This document shows, one piece after another, positions 1-10,990 of a stretch of 64,000 nucleotides of DNA. The number at the start of each line of letters is the position of its first letter. Position 1 is the stretch's first letter. The DNA comes from Kalaharituber pfeilii (lineage: Eukaryota > Ascomycota > Pezizomycetes > Pezizales > Pezizaceae): NCBI GenBank assembly GCA_015179045.1, contig WHUZ01000006.1, positions 682,001-746,000 on the forward strand, given 5' to 3'. The translations under genes were made by a program, and so were the position numbers. The notes beneath the pieces were generated by a model that saw only the letters and a program-made list of their open reading frames with translations, made no database searches and had not been told where the DNA came from.

Positions 1-922
1 ACAGAGCCACAAAACCCCCCGCAGTGCCCCCCCACAGCCCCACACGTTGTGATGATGTTAGTGGTAACTGTAATAAACAGAGAACCGTCTGATGATGAAT
101 GAATCTGGTCATAAATTAAATAGTTTTTCACCATAAGTAGTGATGATAAAAGTAAGTAATCTTGCATACCGAATTAATGACACATCACAACCCTCTTTTA
201 CATCCTTCCCTAAAGTACCAAACTCGCTTTCGCGCCCCTCCCTCCAATCCCTCCAAGCAACCTTCTTGTCCAATTCCTTCCATCCCATTCATTCCCGTGC
301 CCAATTCATTCGTCCATTCCGATACCAATCAATCCCCGTCCCAAACCATACTGTTCCATAACTATCCATACCCAAGCCAATGGCTACACTACACTAGTTG
401 AACAAGAAGCTCATGAAGACGACTGAATAAAGGAGGGAGGAAAAAGGAAAAAAGAAAAAAGTAACATAAAATAGGGAAAAAAAAAAAAAAAAAAAAAAAA
501 AAAAACAATCACCCAAGAACCAGTAGGCCCAGAACTGTAAAGCTCTGACCGGCAACCGGGTGAACAGAAACTCCAGAATAAGTAAATAAAACATGGGTAA
601 GAAATAGACGAGGAATAACTTGCAGACCGATCCTCCAAAAGGTAAACAAAAGCAATGAGGCCACAAAAATACAAGGGTGTAGAAGTGGTGGAGACTGTAG
701 TGGGTAAAATAACGAATTATTCAAAAGGCAAGGCTACAAGAACATTACATTTAGAAAGAAATGTAACAAAACAGGCAAGCATCCGAATTCCACCCAAGGT
801 CAAGTAACAAAACATTTCACATGACAAACACCTATGAGCGGTGCTATTGTGGGCCATTTTTTCTCCTGACTGCGATACTCAAGTAAAACACGCCAACTTG
901 ACAGAGATGCCGGAAATAAGGC
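1..922. other. Intergenic, 3' side of mcm1
   Basis: No gene is resolved here. The short open frames are low in complexity. A poly-A run lies at about 479-505. The mcm1 stop codon is at 923-925 on the minus strand, so the right part of this stretch should hold its 3' UTR. Confidence 0.6.
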
Positions 923-1785
923 TCATGATGTGTGTGAAGGGTGAGGTGGTTGTTGGTTGTGTGGCATGGAGTATGCTCCTCGCTGTTGAACCTGTGCTAG
1001 ATACTGCTGGTATGCTGCATGTTGTTCTGCTGTCATGTAACCCTGTGACATTGGTGGACCAGGCCGTCCTTGCTGTTGCGGAGGCAGCTGGGCATGTGTG
1101 GGTTCTTCGGGCGATTCACTATGACGCGTATCGATTTGTCAGATCTCGGTAACACAGCAGTTGAGGTGGTGATAGATAGGGGAGGGGTCCTTACGGTGGC
1201 TCAACATCGCCGCCATTTTCTGTAGAGTGTGGACCAGGTTCTGGGGCATTCAGGCATGCTTGAATCAAGTTCTTTCCTTCCGACTTTGTGACTAAAGGCT
1301 GCAGCTTTGGAGTTGTGAATGTGTAGACAAGACCCGTTTCAGACACAACGAGAAGTAGAACTTGAGTGCCAGTAAGTACCGACAGTTCGTAAGCCTGTGT
1401 CATACGCGTTAATTTTTCTGTAACTCAAGCGATGATTTGAATCTAGCTCTCTGTCTTGAAGATGGTGGGCTATTTTCACAGATTGGGAAGAGATGTAGCG
1501 ACATACCTTCTTCATGATGCCCGCCTTTCGCTTCGAGAAGGTTATGTGCCGCCGCGATTTATCTTGAATAAACTTGATTTCAATCTTGCGGCGCTCACGG
1601 TTTGGCTTTCCATCATCGTCATCGTCATCCTCCTCCCCAGTGGTTCTCGGTCGCTTTATTCCACGAATGTCCTGACCGGCGCCTGGCTGACCATTGCCCA
1701 TCGCTCCATTTGCAACATTCTGCGCGACAGTAGCGCTGCTGGAATTGTCCTGTCCTGGCGAAGGTTGAGGGTCCTGGTCCGACAT
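923..1785 (-). CDS. mcm1: MADS-box transcription factor Mcm1 (SRF type)
   Basis: This gene encodes a sequence-specific nuclear DNA-binding protein of the SRF/Mcm1 class, which works with partner factors in mating, cell-cycle and development genes. Exons read 1785-1507, 1394-1195 and 1118-923, with GT-AG introns (GTATGT...CACAG and GTAAGG...CATAG), giving 224 aa. Residues 1-60 are a disordered, acidic leader with a DDDDDD run. The MADS box starts near residue 64 with RRKIEIKFIQDKSRRHITFS, and its first intron falls exactly after KRKAGIMKK. Exon 2 continues with AYELSVLTGTQVLLLVVSE and the SAM extension. Exon 3 is Gln/Pro-rich (AYQQYLAQVQQRGAYSMPHN). The length suits fungal Mcm1. The start is the first ATG ahead of the acidic leader. 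The family call is very secure; exon 3 is supported by phase and by its Mcm1-like composition. Confidence 0.95.
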
Positions 1786-4700
1786 TGTTGAGAAGATGAT
1801 GCTGTGTTATGGTTTGTCTGGATGTGGATATAGAGTCGTTTTGGGTGTGATTTCTCTGTTTGGAAAGGAAGGAAAAGTTCGGGTTCAAGTCAGGTTAAGC
1901 GGTGAACGGTGGACAGCGGGTGATTGACGAGACTTTTTTTTTATTATTATTTAATTTTTTATTTTTATTTTCCTGAATTTTGTGGTCTGATCTGATTAGG
2001 TGGGTTGCAGTGGTCAGTAAAGGTAGACCCACTGGATTAAGGTACGGCTGTCTTGCTGGGGAAATCGAAGTGGGAAAAGAGGTGCCTGGCTGTTAATGAA
2101 TTGGGGAACGTCTGGGGTTGAGAAACATGGAAATAGGAATAGGTTGGATAGAAAAAGGTTTTCCGAGACGGATGTGGATAAGGGGAGGGGAGTGGAGGGA
2201 GGGTAGAAAAGAGTGTGGGAAGGGGGGTTGCTGTTTGATGAGATTGGCTTAGGGGGGGGGGGGGTGGGGAGGAGGGGGAGGGGGTGGAGGGGTGGAGGAT
2301 GGGAGGCGGGGCCAGGGTGGTTGGGGCGCCGAGCGAATTGGCTTGCTGCCGGCCGCCCACTTTTTTCTACGCTCGAGGGTCGGGTGCCGAGACACCACCT
2401 TTTCTTGCAGCGGCAAGCACTGCGCGCGGCGGGGGGGGGGCATGGTGGGCAGCGGCGACGCTGCGTGCGCGCAGAGGGGAAGGGAGGGCGGGGGGGCAGC
2501 GAGAGCGGGCTTGGAAACTCACTGGGACGAGAGAGGCAAAGTTGCGACACCCTGCCGTGATGCAAAGGGGTGTAGCTTTGCTCTGGTGTCTTGCTCGGGG
2601 ATCGAGGGCAGGCTTGGATGGATGCGGATGGTGGGTGTGTGCTGGTAGTTATTAGTTATTAGGGGAAAGCCGCTGCTGTGGGGGGCGGCCTCGCAGTACA
2701 GTCAGCAGGCAGTCCTGCAGTACCTTCTGCAGCCTCGAGCCCGCCGCTGTCTGCGCTAGCCGCCCACTAGCGTCCGGAGAGCGGCGGGCAAGGGCATAAG
2801 GGCAGGGCACGCCAGACGAAAGGTTCTTGAGCAGGCCTGTGATCTCGCCGGCAGCCTGCTACATCGAGTATGATACACTCTACAAATCAGCACTGCTGTC
2901 CCCCCCCCCCCCCCCAGCACGCAACAGTGCCTTTATCGCCACTAACGGTGTATACTTTTTATACTTTTTATGCAAATCCAGAGTTTTTATCCCTTGACAC
3001 CAGAAAAGTGCGATTAGCAATCTCCCGAGGCTAGCCTAGCTTAATCTGATTGCAGCCTAGAGCGAGTCTGTTGGTCGCAACCTACCAAGCCTCGAGCCTA
3101 AGCGGGCTGGGCTTGCGGCAACCGGCCTATACGGCTTCGAGTAAAGTGAAAACTAGGCGGGCTAGCGCCGAGGATGGCCGATATCCTGCAATATCTTTTG
3201 CGATGGATCTCAATCCCGCTGCTCGTCGTACTCCAGCAGCTGCATCTAGCTGCGTGTCCTGGAACTGCCAAAAATCCATTTCATAGCTCACGACTGCTGC
3301 AATTGCGACCGCTTTATCCACTACATAGGCCTCCCTGCCGGGCACGACTCGAGGCTGGGGGTGCGAGAACACGCCTTGCCATACCAGCTAGCACGGAAAA
3401 AAAAAAAAGGGCGGTCTTGGCGCATCCCCCCACGCTCCTGGTGCTGGAAAGAACGCAAACCTACGCGGTTGTTGGCACGCTAGTGGATGAGAAAAGCAGA
3501 GCATGTCACTAGCGAGGCCAAGACCGCAGTGTATTTTTGAGAACAGTCCAGGGTGAACTGGTTGTACGCTAGTCTGGTTGGTCCTAATGCCAACCAGCAA
3601 CTGGACCCACCCCGGAAATGGCGGCATAGCGTAATGTGCAGCTAACGTAGAACGTGACCAGGCAGAGAATGAGAACACCATCTGAGGTCTCTATTTTGTT
3701 CGCAGTGTACTGATGCAGATCATTGGGACAAAAATCAGGATTACGGACGGAAAGAGCTGGATTTTATACGCTTTTCTTGACCATGACACGGTAATAAAAA
3801 GTCAGGGAACTTGTTCAGATGAACGCCGCTGTGATCTGTGAATCGAATGGTGAAGCCTTCGCATCTCCGAAAACTTGCGAACAGACCCTGCGTGTGGGGG
3901 AGGCCAGTTTGCGCATGAGATGCGTGGCTGCAACACTCATTATGAACCTGACTGCTAAACACCTACTGCCTCCGGCTGTTGCATGTTGCACGTTCGCCAT
4001 GGCATTGAATATCCACTCGAGGAACTGCCGATAGAGAGCTCGTCCTTTTCTCGTGTGACTCCAGCAAGTCCCAATCGTTCCCATGCCCGCTTGGTCTTGT
4101 TAAGGAACCTTGATGGTTTGACAGTGCAACTTCTAGAGCCTCAGGAAAATCAAAAAATCGTGCCATGTAGAAGTGGTAGTCAAAGGTAGAGCTCAAGACA
4201 CGCGAGTGCGCTCCCAAACAGGTAGTCAGTGAGGTTTAGGTGTTCTCGCCTCTCGTCTCAACCAGAGTATCATACCCATCCTCAAAATCAGACTATTTGT
4301 TATTCAACCGCATCTTAAACAAGACTGGCCACTAACCTCTTCAGTTCGCTGGTGGTGATAGCCCTCTAGGTATTAGAAGTTACTTTCCGCTAATTGAAGT
4401 CTGCTCCGCTCCAGTATCCCCCACGGCTGTGCGCCTTAGGAGAGCTAATTGCACGAATGATTGTGTGGTTCACCGTACCTAAGTAAAACCGTCTTCACAT
4501 CTCTGAGGATAGAAATTGGGACACATATTATACTGTCTATATAACTACAAATACATATACACTAGTACTTACTCAACTCGATCAACTGGCATTGTGAAAG
4601 ATGGAGCTGCTTTAAACTCTGAGCAGTAGGGCAAATGCCGTTCCACCATACCAATAGCCCACCCCCTAGTCTGCATCCTTGCCAATCATGAACATAAATG

Positions 4701-6094
4701 TAGAATTATAGCATGGGAAGCGCAGTTAAAAACATTCGGTAAGATAATGAAGGCAATAATTCATATACCGTAATATTGCTCATCTTTCGTTGTATGAATT
4801 GCCAAGTGTACAACGCCAATTTCCTACAATTTTTAGATGAATTATGAGATTCAAGTCTTACAGCAGCGATAATCGAAATGAGGCATGCCGTAATGAATAT
4901 CTATATATGCAATGTTATGTTGGGCAGTCAGACACAACCAGCGCCGCACCTTCACCCTTCCCTCGAAAGCAAGAACGGAGATCGGCGTTGCGATCTCCAC
5001 TTACAGATTTTCCCGACATTTTGGGAAAGAAGTAGTACTAGTAATACTTTATTGTTTTGGATGGTACGGAGAAGGTAGTGCACATGCATTCTTCATTCGC
5101 TGAACACCAACTGGATAATGGTATGAATGTGATTGTCTCCTCTCATGCACATGCATTGTTTATTCCCGCCTTGCCACAGTCCATATCATTTATTGCATGG
5201 TGCTGGCCCCGGGTGGGTTCCCGCGCGGGCTCCCGCGTTCGGGCAATATCAGTTTTGAGTACTAATGTGCTCCTTGCGTGCGACGCTGCAGGTGAGGGTA
5301 TTCCGCGGGCGGATGCGCTGGATGTGTATTTTGATTTTTGGCAGTCGGGGGAATTTACGAGATTGCGTCCACATGAATTGGCGTTGATACTCAATAATGA
5401 ACAGATTCCTCAACCAAAAATAGCAGCACGCACAACCACGTGATTCACTGCATCTCGCCTCAGCTCTGTCGCCGCCAGCCCAGCCACACCGCGCGGTAAC
5501 CGGGCGGTGCTGCTGCCGAGCCCTGTGGTCGCCTCAGCACGCAGCAGGTTGCTGGGGTGACTCCGGGATGAAGGGGGCTTCGAGTTGCTTGTTCGCTGCT
5601 AGGGCCAAACGCCCGCTCGTGTCAGAAGCGCCCGCCCTTGCGCACGATTGGCTGCTCTCACCATCCTGCGACAGCTGTTAATCAGGCCATTCAAGGCCAT
5701 CCAGGGCCCAAGCTGCTGGCTGTCTTCCAGACCTGCCCGCTCTCAACTTCCTTCCCCTCCTTTCTGTATTCCGCAATATCGTAATTTCGTTTCCGTTTCT
5801 TTGTTTCTTTCCTTCCTTTTCGGCCTTGAACATCCTCAGAATCATTCATTCTCTTACTCCCCTGAGTTGCTGGCGCAACTCTATTTCTGTTTATTTCCCC
5901 TCCCCCCATTGACCACTAATAGTTTCGGAAAACGAAGAAAGCACTCATTTATACTTTCAACATTCAATACTCCACCAACATTTAGTACTGCATATCGATA
6001 TCGGCGCAGGGCGCCAAGGGTTCAGTTCATAAAACCGCTATCAAACTATTCAAACTAAACTCAACACCAAAGCCGAGAGTTATATCCAGCAAAC
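1786..6094. other. Gene-free 4.3 kb between mcm1 and the tetraspanin gene
   Basis: The part next to mcm1 (about 2150-2560) is strongly G-rich on the plus strand, with G runs, and is probably mcm1 promoter and 5' UTR. A C16 run lies near 2900-2915. Long open frames here (e.g. 2014-2565 minus) are Pro/Ser-rich translations of skewed DNA and are not credible. A 128-codon plus-strand frame at 5057-5443 has a fairly protein-like C-terminal half, but I found no splice partners or family. About 5650-6094 is pyrimidine-rich and is probably tetraspanin promoter and leader. Confidence 0.5.
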
Positions 6095-7053
6095 ATGCCT
6101 AATGGGGTTATGACCACGTTTTTGGTGACTGAGCTCCTCTTTGTGGCTTCGGGCGTCTTAATCATGGTTGTGACAGTCATGTGGCTGAATCAACGGAAGG
6201 CAGTGTCGACAACGGGAACGGTCGCATGGATGCTGTTGTTGGATCACTTTCCGCTAGAGGGTATGTTGACGGAAATCCTGTGGGCGGATGCGAGATATTC
6301 TTGGACATTCACAAGATGTTCTAGCAGGTATATCTGGATGAAAGAGAAAAAAAGACTAACTTGCTTGGGGATATACAGCTTTAATCGCCAACGCGGCCCT
6401 CATCTTCGCTACAGCACTCATGGCTGTTCCCGGCTTGATAATACCTACTTCTCGTGGCTGGCTCAAATGTATGTGCAGATCGGTAGTTATTCCCTATTAC
6501 CCTCACTACAAGGCTAACTGATGTGGGATTACAGTGCACGGATGGTTCGTCGTCATCTGCTCAATTATAACTCTCATCCTCGGCATCAACGAATGGATCC
6601 AAACTCTCACCACCCGCGCGAACCTCCTCCAAGTCTGGAGCAAACAAACCCAGGAAGTCCAATCACTGCTGCAACAAGAGGTTTGTCATTAAACTCTCTA
6701 TCCCCTATTCCTCAGTCCCTACTGGTTACTCTCAATCGAATTTGAACAATACACTAACCAAACAAATCTACTTTTTACAGTTCAACTGCTGTGGCTACAC
6801 AAACTCAACCTCGCCCCCTTTCGTCCTCGACAGCGTTTGCACAAGCGATTCCGTGGCGGCAGCTAAGCAAGGCTGTGTAGGACCCTTTGCGAACTTTGCA
6901 GAGAGGTTTATCAATATTGTCTTTACTTCAGCCTTTGGGATTGTCGGACTGGACTTTTTGCTGCTGTTGTGCATTGCGATGGTAATCAAGAGGAGGAAGG
7001 AGCAGCTGAGGTACCGCAGGATCGATGAGAAGAGGGGGATGGGGAGCATCTGA
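6095..7053 (+). CDS. pls1: Tetraspanin, Pls1-like
   Basis: Four exons (6095-6260, 6379-6468, 6535-6680, 6781-7053) join to a 224-aa four-pass membrane protein. TM1 is near residues 8-30, TM2 near 56-80 (ALIANAALIFATALMAVPGL), TM3 near 87-106 (GWFVVICSIITLILGINEWI) and TM4 near 180-205. The large outer loop starts with the tetraspanin signature CCG at residues 137-139, followed by two more cysteines. A charged cytosolic tail (KRRKEQLRYRR) ends the protein. The length matches fungal Pls1 (about 225 aa). In plant-pathogenic fungi Pls1 is needed for appressorium penetration; in saprobes it acts in ascospore germination. Tetraspanin is certain from the topology and CCG; the Pls1 subgroup (rather than Tsp2/Tsp3) rests on length and loop size. 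Confidence 0.88.
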
Positions 7054-8025
7054 GTCTAAATTTCGGGCTGGGCTTACATTCATGGCTTGCTACTTTATCT
7101 TTTCTGGGGACATCTCTAGTCAGGAAATAATTTTTGCTATGCTTTGTGCGGTGGAACAAAGTCGCTTTCTTGGTTGTTATCTTTGCTATTTTGGCGTGCT
7201 GTTTATTGAAAGATTAACATCTTATCCTTACTGCCATCTTGTTCCTTTCGTGTTTTATTTTGCATTTGGGCTTGCCTTTTTCTTTTCCTTTTTTCCTTTT
7301 TGTCTTTACTTTGAAGGATTTGGGCGTATATTGAGGAATACACTTTTTTTTTTTTTTTTTTTTTTTTCTTTTTTTTCTTTTTTAGTTTAGAATTCTGGGA
7401 ATAAAATTTTTTTTCATTTTCATTTTCATTTTTCATTTTTCATTTAATTTAATTTAATTTTTTTTTTTTTTTTTTTTGCGATCGCAAGCAAAATATCAAA
7501 AGCTTGGTAATACGTGACCTAAGTATGTGTGTGTGAAGTTCCGCTTCCTAAATATGGTTTGTACACGATTTAGGATATTTGCTACTTTCCCTTCAGGGTA
7601 AGGCATTGGTGACGAAAAATTTTAGTGGGCAAAAATAAATGAATGTGTAAAAAAACTTAGACTTCCATTTCAGTTTAACCGACTTGAAGTATAAAAATAT
7701 AAGGTGGAGACAGTAAGAGGACAAAAAAAAAAAATACTTGATGGTCAATCTCCGTGAGTAGATTATTCCCCACCCTATTTTGAAGAATTTACAAGGTAAA
7801 TCTTTGGGGGGGGGCGGGGGGAGGGGTTTTTGTTGAGGGTAAGCGAGTAGGTTAAGGTATTGCGGTCCATTTACAGAGCAAGGAGTTGCCTGACTAGATA
7901 CGGTCAGTTGGTACATGGCATGCATTGTTTGGGATTTCATGACTTACAACTTTTATTTTATTTTATTTTATTTTTGATTCTTTATTTCATTAATCTACAT
8001 TTTTTTTAATTCATTTGCATCATCG

Positions 8026-8058
<33 letters not shown>

Positions 8059-8702
8059 CGTTTTGTTTTGAGGATTGTATTTGTTGTTCTTCTGGGATTC
8101 AATAGTACATGAAGTCCAGTACTCTGTTTTTTTTTCTGTCAAAAAATTAAACAAGCTTGTAATCCAGATGAATAAATTATTATGGAAAACGACAGCCCCC
8201 TCCAATAGGTATATATACGTTTTAGAATAATGACTTCCTCTTCAGCAAAAGCAACCCGAGAAACTAGAACCCCGAAAACGAAGATAAGTGAAGACTTAGA
8301 AATGGGGTATCATTAATATACACATAGTACCGCCATACACAAGCTATTTCCAACCAGCACTCAACCGGAAGACCATGCTAAGATACCCTCCACTTCCTCC
8401 CCTTGACAGAAGACTTTGAAAGTGCTTCCCTCCACACACACACACACATTCAGTCATGCATCCCGTTCCAACCAAATAGAATCGATAGTGGTAGCATGCA
8501 AGGAGATATGAAAAAAATATGCTAGATGGGAGGGGAAAAATCCAAAGGAAGAGGAAATGGAGAAGGAAGAAATTTCTTAGGCGCCAGACTCCGCTTGTTG
8601 ACAAAAAGTTGAAACAAACAATACAAAACATAAAGAAGCAGGGAAACCCATCCAACAGGTTAGGTTGCTACATCTCACATCAGCAAGCTGAATTCCAGTG
8701 AA
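7054..8702. other. Intergenic, homopolymer-rich
   Basis: No gene is seen. Long T tracts lie near 7345-7385, 7460-7478 and 8030-8058, with TTTTCA and ATTTT short repeats around 7410-7460 and 7950-7975. It holds the two 3' ends of convergent genes (tetraspanin from the left, metalloreductase from the right). Confidence 0.6.
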
Positions 8703-10990
8703 TCACCACCCGAACGCTTCGGTATGCAAGTAGATCTAAAATCCAACACCACATCATTAGTATCCTGACAAATTTAAAACGGCAGAGGAATCAAAGTACT
8801 TACCCCTGCGCCCCCGTCCCCTTATGCACCGCTCGCTCATCACTCAACCCCACAACACTTTCCTGCACCATCCTAACAAGCCCCCTAGGCCCACATACCA
8901 CTACTGCCGTCTCCCCCTCGCCTGCTCCAACTCCTTGTTGATCACCACCCTAATTGCTGGCCGCCCCGTCATAATATGCGTTTTCTCCGGGAGCGCCAAA
9001 GATTGCTGTAGCGTCGGCGGTGCAGCTGACATCCAGTTATTGTTAATGACAGGGACGGTCAACGAACGCGCGGGGTTCCCACGGTTGGATTTGACGGAGT
9101 TGAGGGCTGCAGAGGTCCGAGTAGGCGTGGAATCAGGGGGAGGTGCTAGGTCAGCGGGGACAGGTGGGAAAGGCATGCCGCAGTTGCAGCCGTGCGGGGT
9201 GCTGATATCAGGGGAGATGGCGTCATCTTCAAGGACGGTGTCGATACAGCAGCAGCGGTCACCGCCGCACAACTTCCCAGTCTGTTCCGTGGTATTATCA
9301 ATGTCTGTCTCCGAATCGCTGGTCGGCTTATTGCCTGACATTTCAGGATTGTTCCTCCCTTCAGCATTGCTGCTACTACTACTGCTCTCCAACTCCAACA
9401 ACTTATGATCCACCGTCAGCATCTCGTCACAAGTGATGTAGACGCTTGCCTCCATGACTAATTTTCCCTCCTCCTCCTTCTTATCGCCCGCACCACCAAG
9501 CACCTCAAAACAGTTCTTAAGCTCCTTTGCAAACCAGCATATTTGATTCCGGTTCTTGATCACCCAAACAAACTTCACTTTGCGTGTCACCAGTCCCTTT
9601 CCACTTCCTGATATCTCCAGTTGCCATAGGCAGACTAGGTCCCGCAGGAGAGGGATCGTGAATGTGGCACCCGTGCTACCGGCAATCAGGAGTACAGTAT
9701 CGAATTGCTCGAGGGGACGCACTCGACCATAGGGTCCATCAATGATGACCGTTTTGTCGGGAAGTGGAGGGAGAGACTTATTTGCGTGGCGGAAGATACG
9801 GTTTGTACCACCTCTATGAGCCCGGATGATAAAATTCAACGACTTGTCAGACGGCAGTGATGCGATCGTGAAAGGGTGTGACTGTAGCGGCACCAGCGAG
9901 TGGCATGAAAAGAAGACATGCTGTCCAGGCGACCATGAGAATGGCGGATTCGGGATAGTGACTAAAGTAGCGTGGTCAGGGAGTGCAGTAAAAGTGGCTT
10001 TGCAGGTGAAGATTGACTTTGACATTGGCGATGCATTCCGCTTGCTGGGGTGGAATATGGAGAGGTTGTTATAGATTATGTATAGCGTCCGAATTGTTCT
10101 GTCCGCAAGGTAAATCCCTATTGGTACCCATAGGAAATTGTGTGCCTGCACTGGTGTGTGTAACATAACCATGGTGATAAATGCAACGTAAGAGACGATA
10201 TGTTGAAGCACAAAAAATTCATATCCAATATTCCTAATGGGCGCAAAGGACGAGAAGGTAATCCAGGCCAAAATACACCAAGCTCCAAGTCCCCTCTTAG
10301 AGATAATGTCTTCTTTCAGCATATCATCAATGGAATTATACTTGCCCCAAACCTTGAAGAAATACGACATATGTATTGTAGCCGTGGTGAAAAGACACCT
10401 CGCAACCCATCGATGAATCCAGTTAAGCCTCTCATATGAGGATCCGGTCAAAAACCCCACAATGTTCCTCTTCCCCGCCATCAGGAAAACTAACGGAATT
10501 TGCGTTACTGTGATCCAAGCAGCACGAATTGCAATATCCTCCCAGAGCCTGCGATGATTGAGGTCAAACCCCCAAAAGGCAATGGCGAGTAACAGGCATA
10601 CATTGGCTGCAATGATCAAAATCCGCCCCAGGGGTGGGAGGTTGAGCTGGGGGTAATTCGGGAGTAGGGTTGGCGGGGCTGCCCAGGAAATCTCGCGGGA
10701 GATGGCCGTTACGGTGGCCCATGTTTTGAGGAGTATGTTCTTTGGTTTGGCGGGCGTAGGGTCAGAATTCGATGCTGCTCTCAATCTGAATAAAAGTAGT
10801 CAGTAAATACTGCTTTGACAAGCCGGACGAGCTTCAGATGCTGAACGGACCTTTGCCAGTACAACAGCTTGTCTGCAACGTTGACAAGGCTTGCAACCAC
10901 AATTGCGCCTCCAGCAAATAACCAATATACTTGAGCCAACTCGGGGTTCGTCAGGACTTTCGAGCCTCCATGGCTTGAGTGGTGGGACAT
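8703..10990 (-). CDS. FRE-family ferric/cupric metalloreductase, with two apparent -1 frameshifts near the 3' end
   Basis: This is a plasma-membrane flavocytochrome that reduces Fe(III) or Cu(II) outside the cell with cytosolic NADPH. Exons: 10990-10851, 10785-8804 and 8735-8703. The first intron uses a GTCCGT donor and joins YWQR to LRAASN. The heme domain has both H-x13-H pairs (WIHRWVARCLFTTATIH and LQHIVSYVAFITMVMLH). The FAD site is HPFTIASLP and the NADPH site is LLIAGSTGATFTIPLL. A Cys-rich, disordered insert (CCCIDTV...CNCGMPF) follows, as in other fungal FREs. The reading frame breaks after KELEQAR in a G5 run near 8916-8920, and the next frame carries TAVVVCGPRGLV and HKGTGAQG. A second one-base problem sits at the last splice donor, in a G4 run near 8801-8804, before the terminal exon IYLHTEAFGW. 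One extra G in each run would restore a normal FRE end, so sequencing error or a recent pseudogene are both possible. Metal preference is unknown. Confidence 0.9.

Noticed and set aside
841..1152. 103-codon plus-strand frame
   Set aside because: It is antisense to mcm1 exon 3, whose spliced frame continues Mcm1 in correct phase.
2014..2565. Overlapping frames up to 183 codons on both strands
   Set aside because: They are Pro/Ser or Gly/Arg-rich translations of a strongly G-skewed stretch with no family features.
5057..5443. 128-codon plus-strand frame with a protein-like C-terminal half
   Set aside because: No recognisable family, no clear start or splice partners, and a stop just before the tetraspanin upstream region; kept only as a note.
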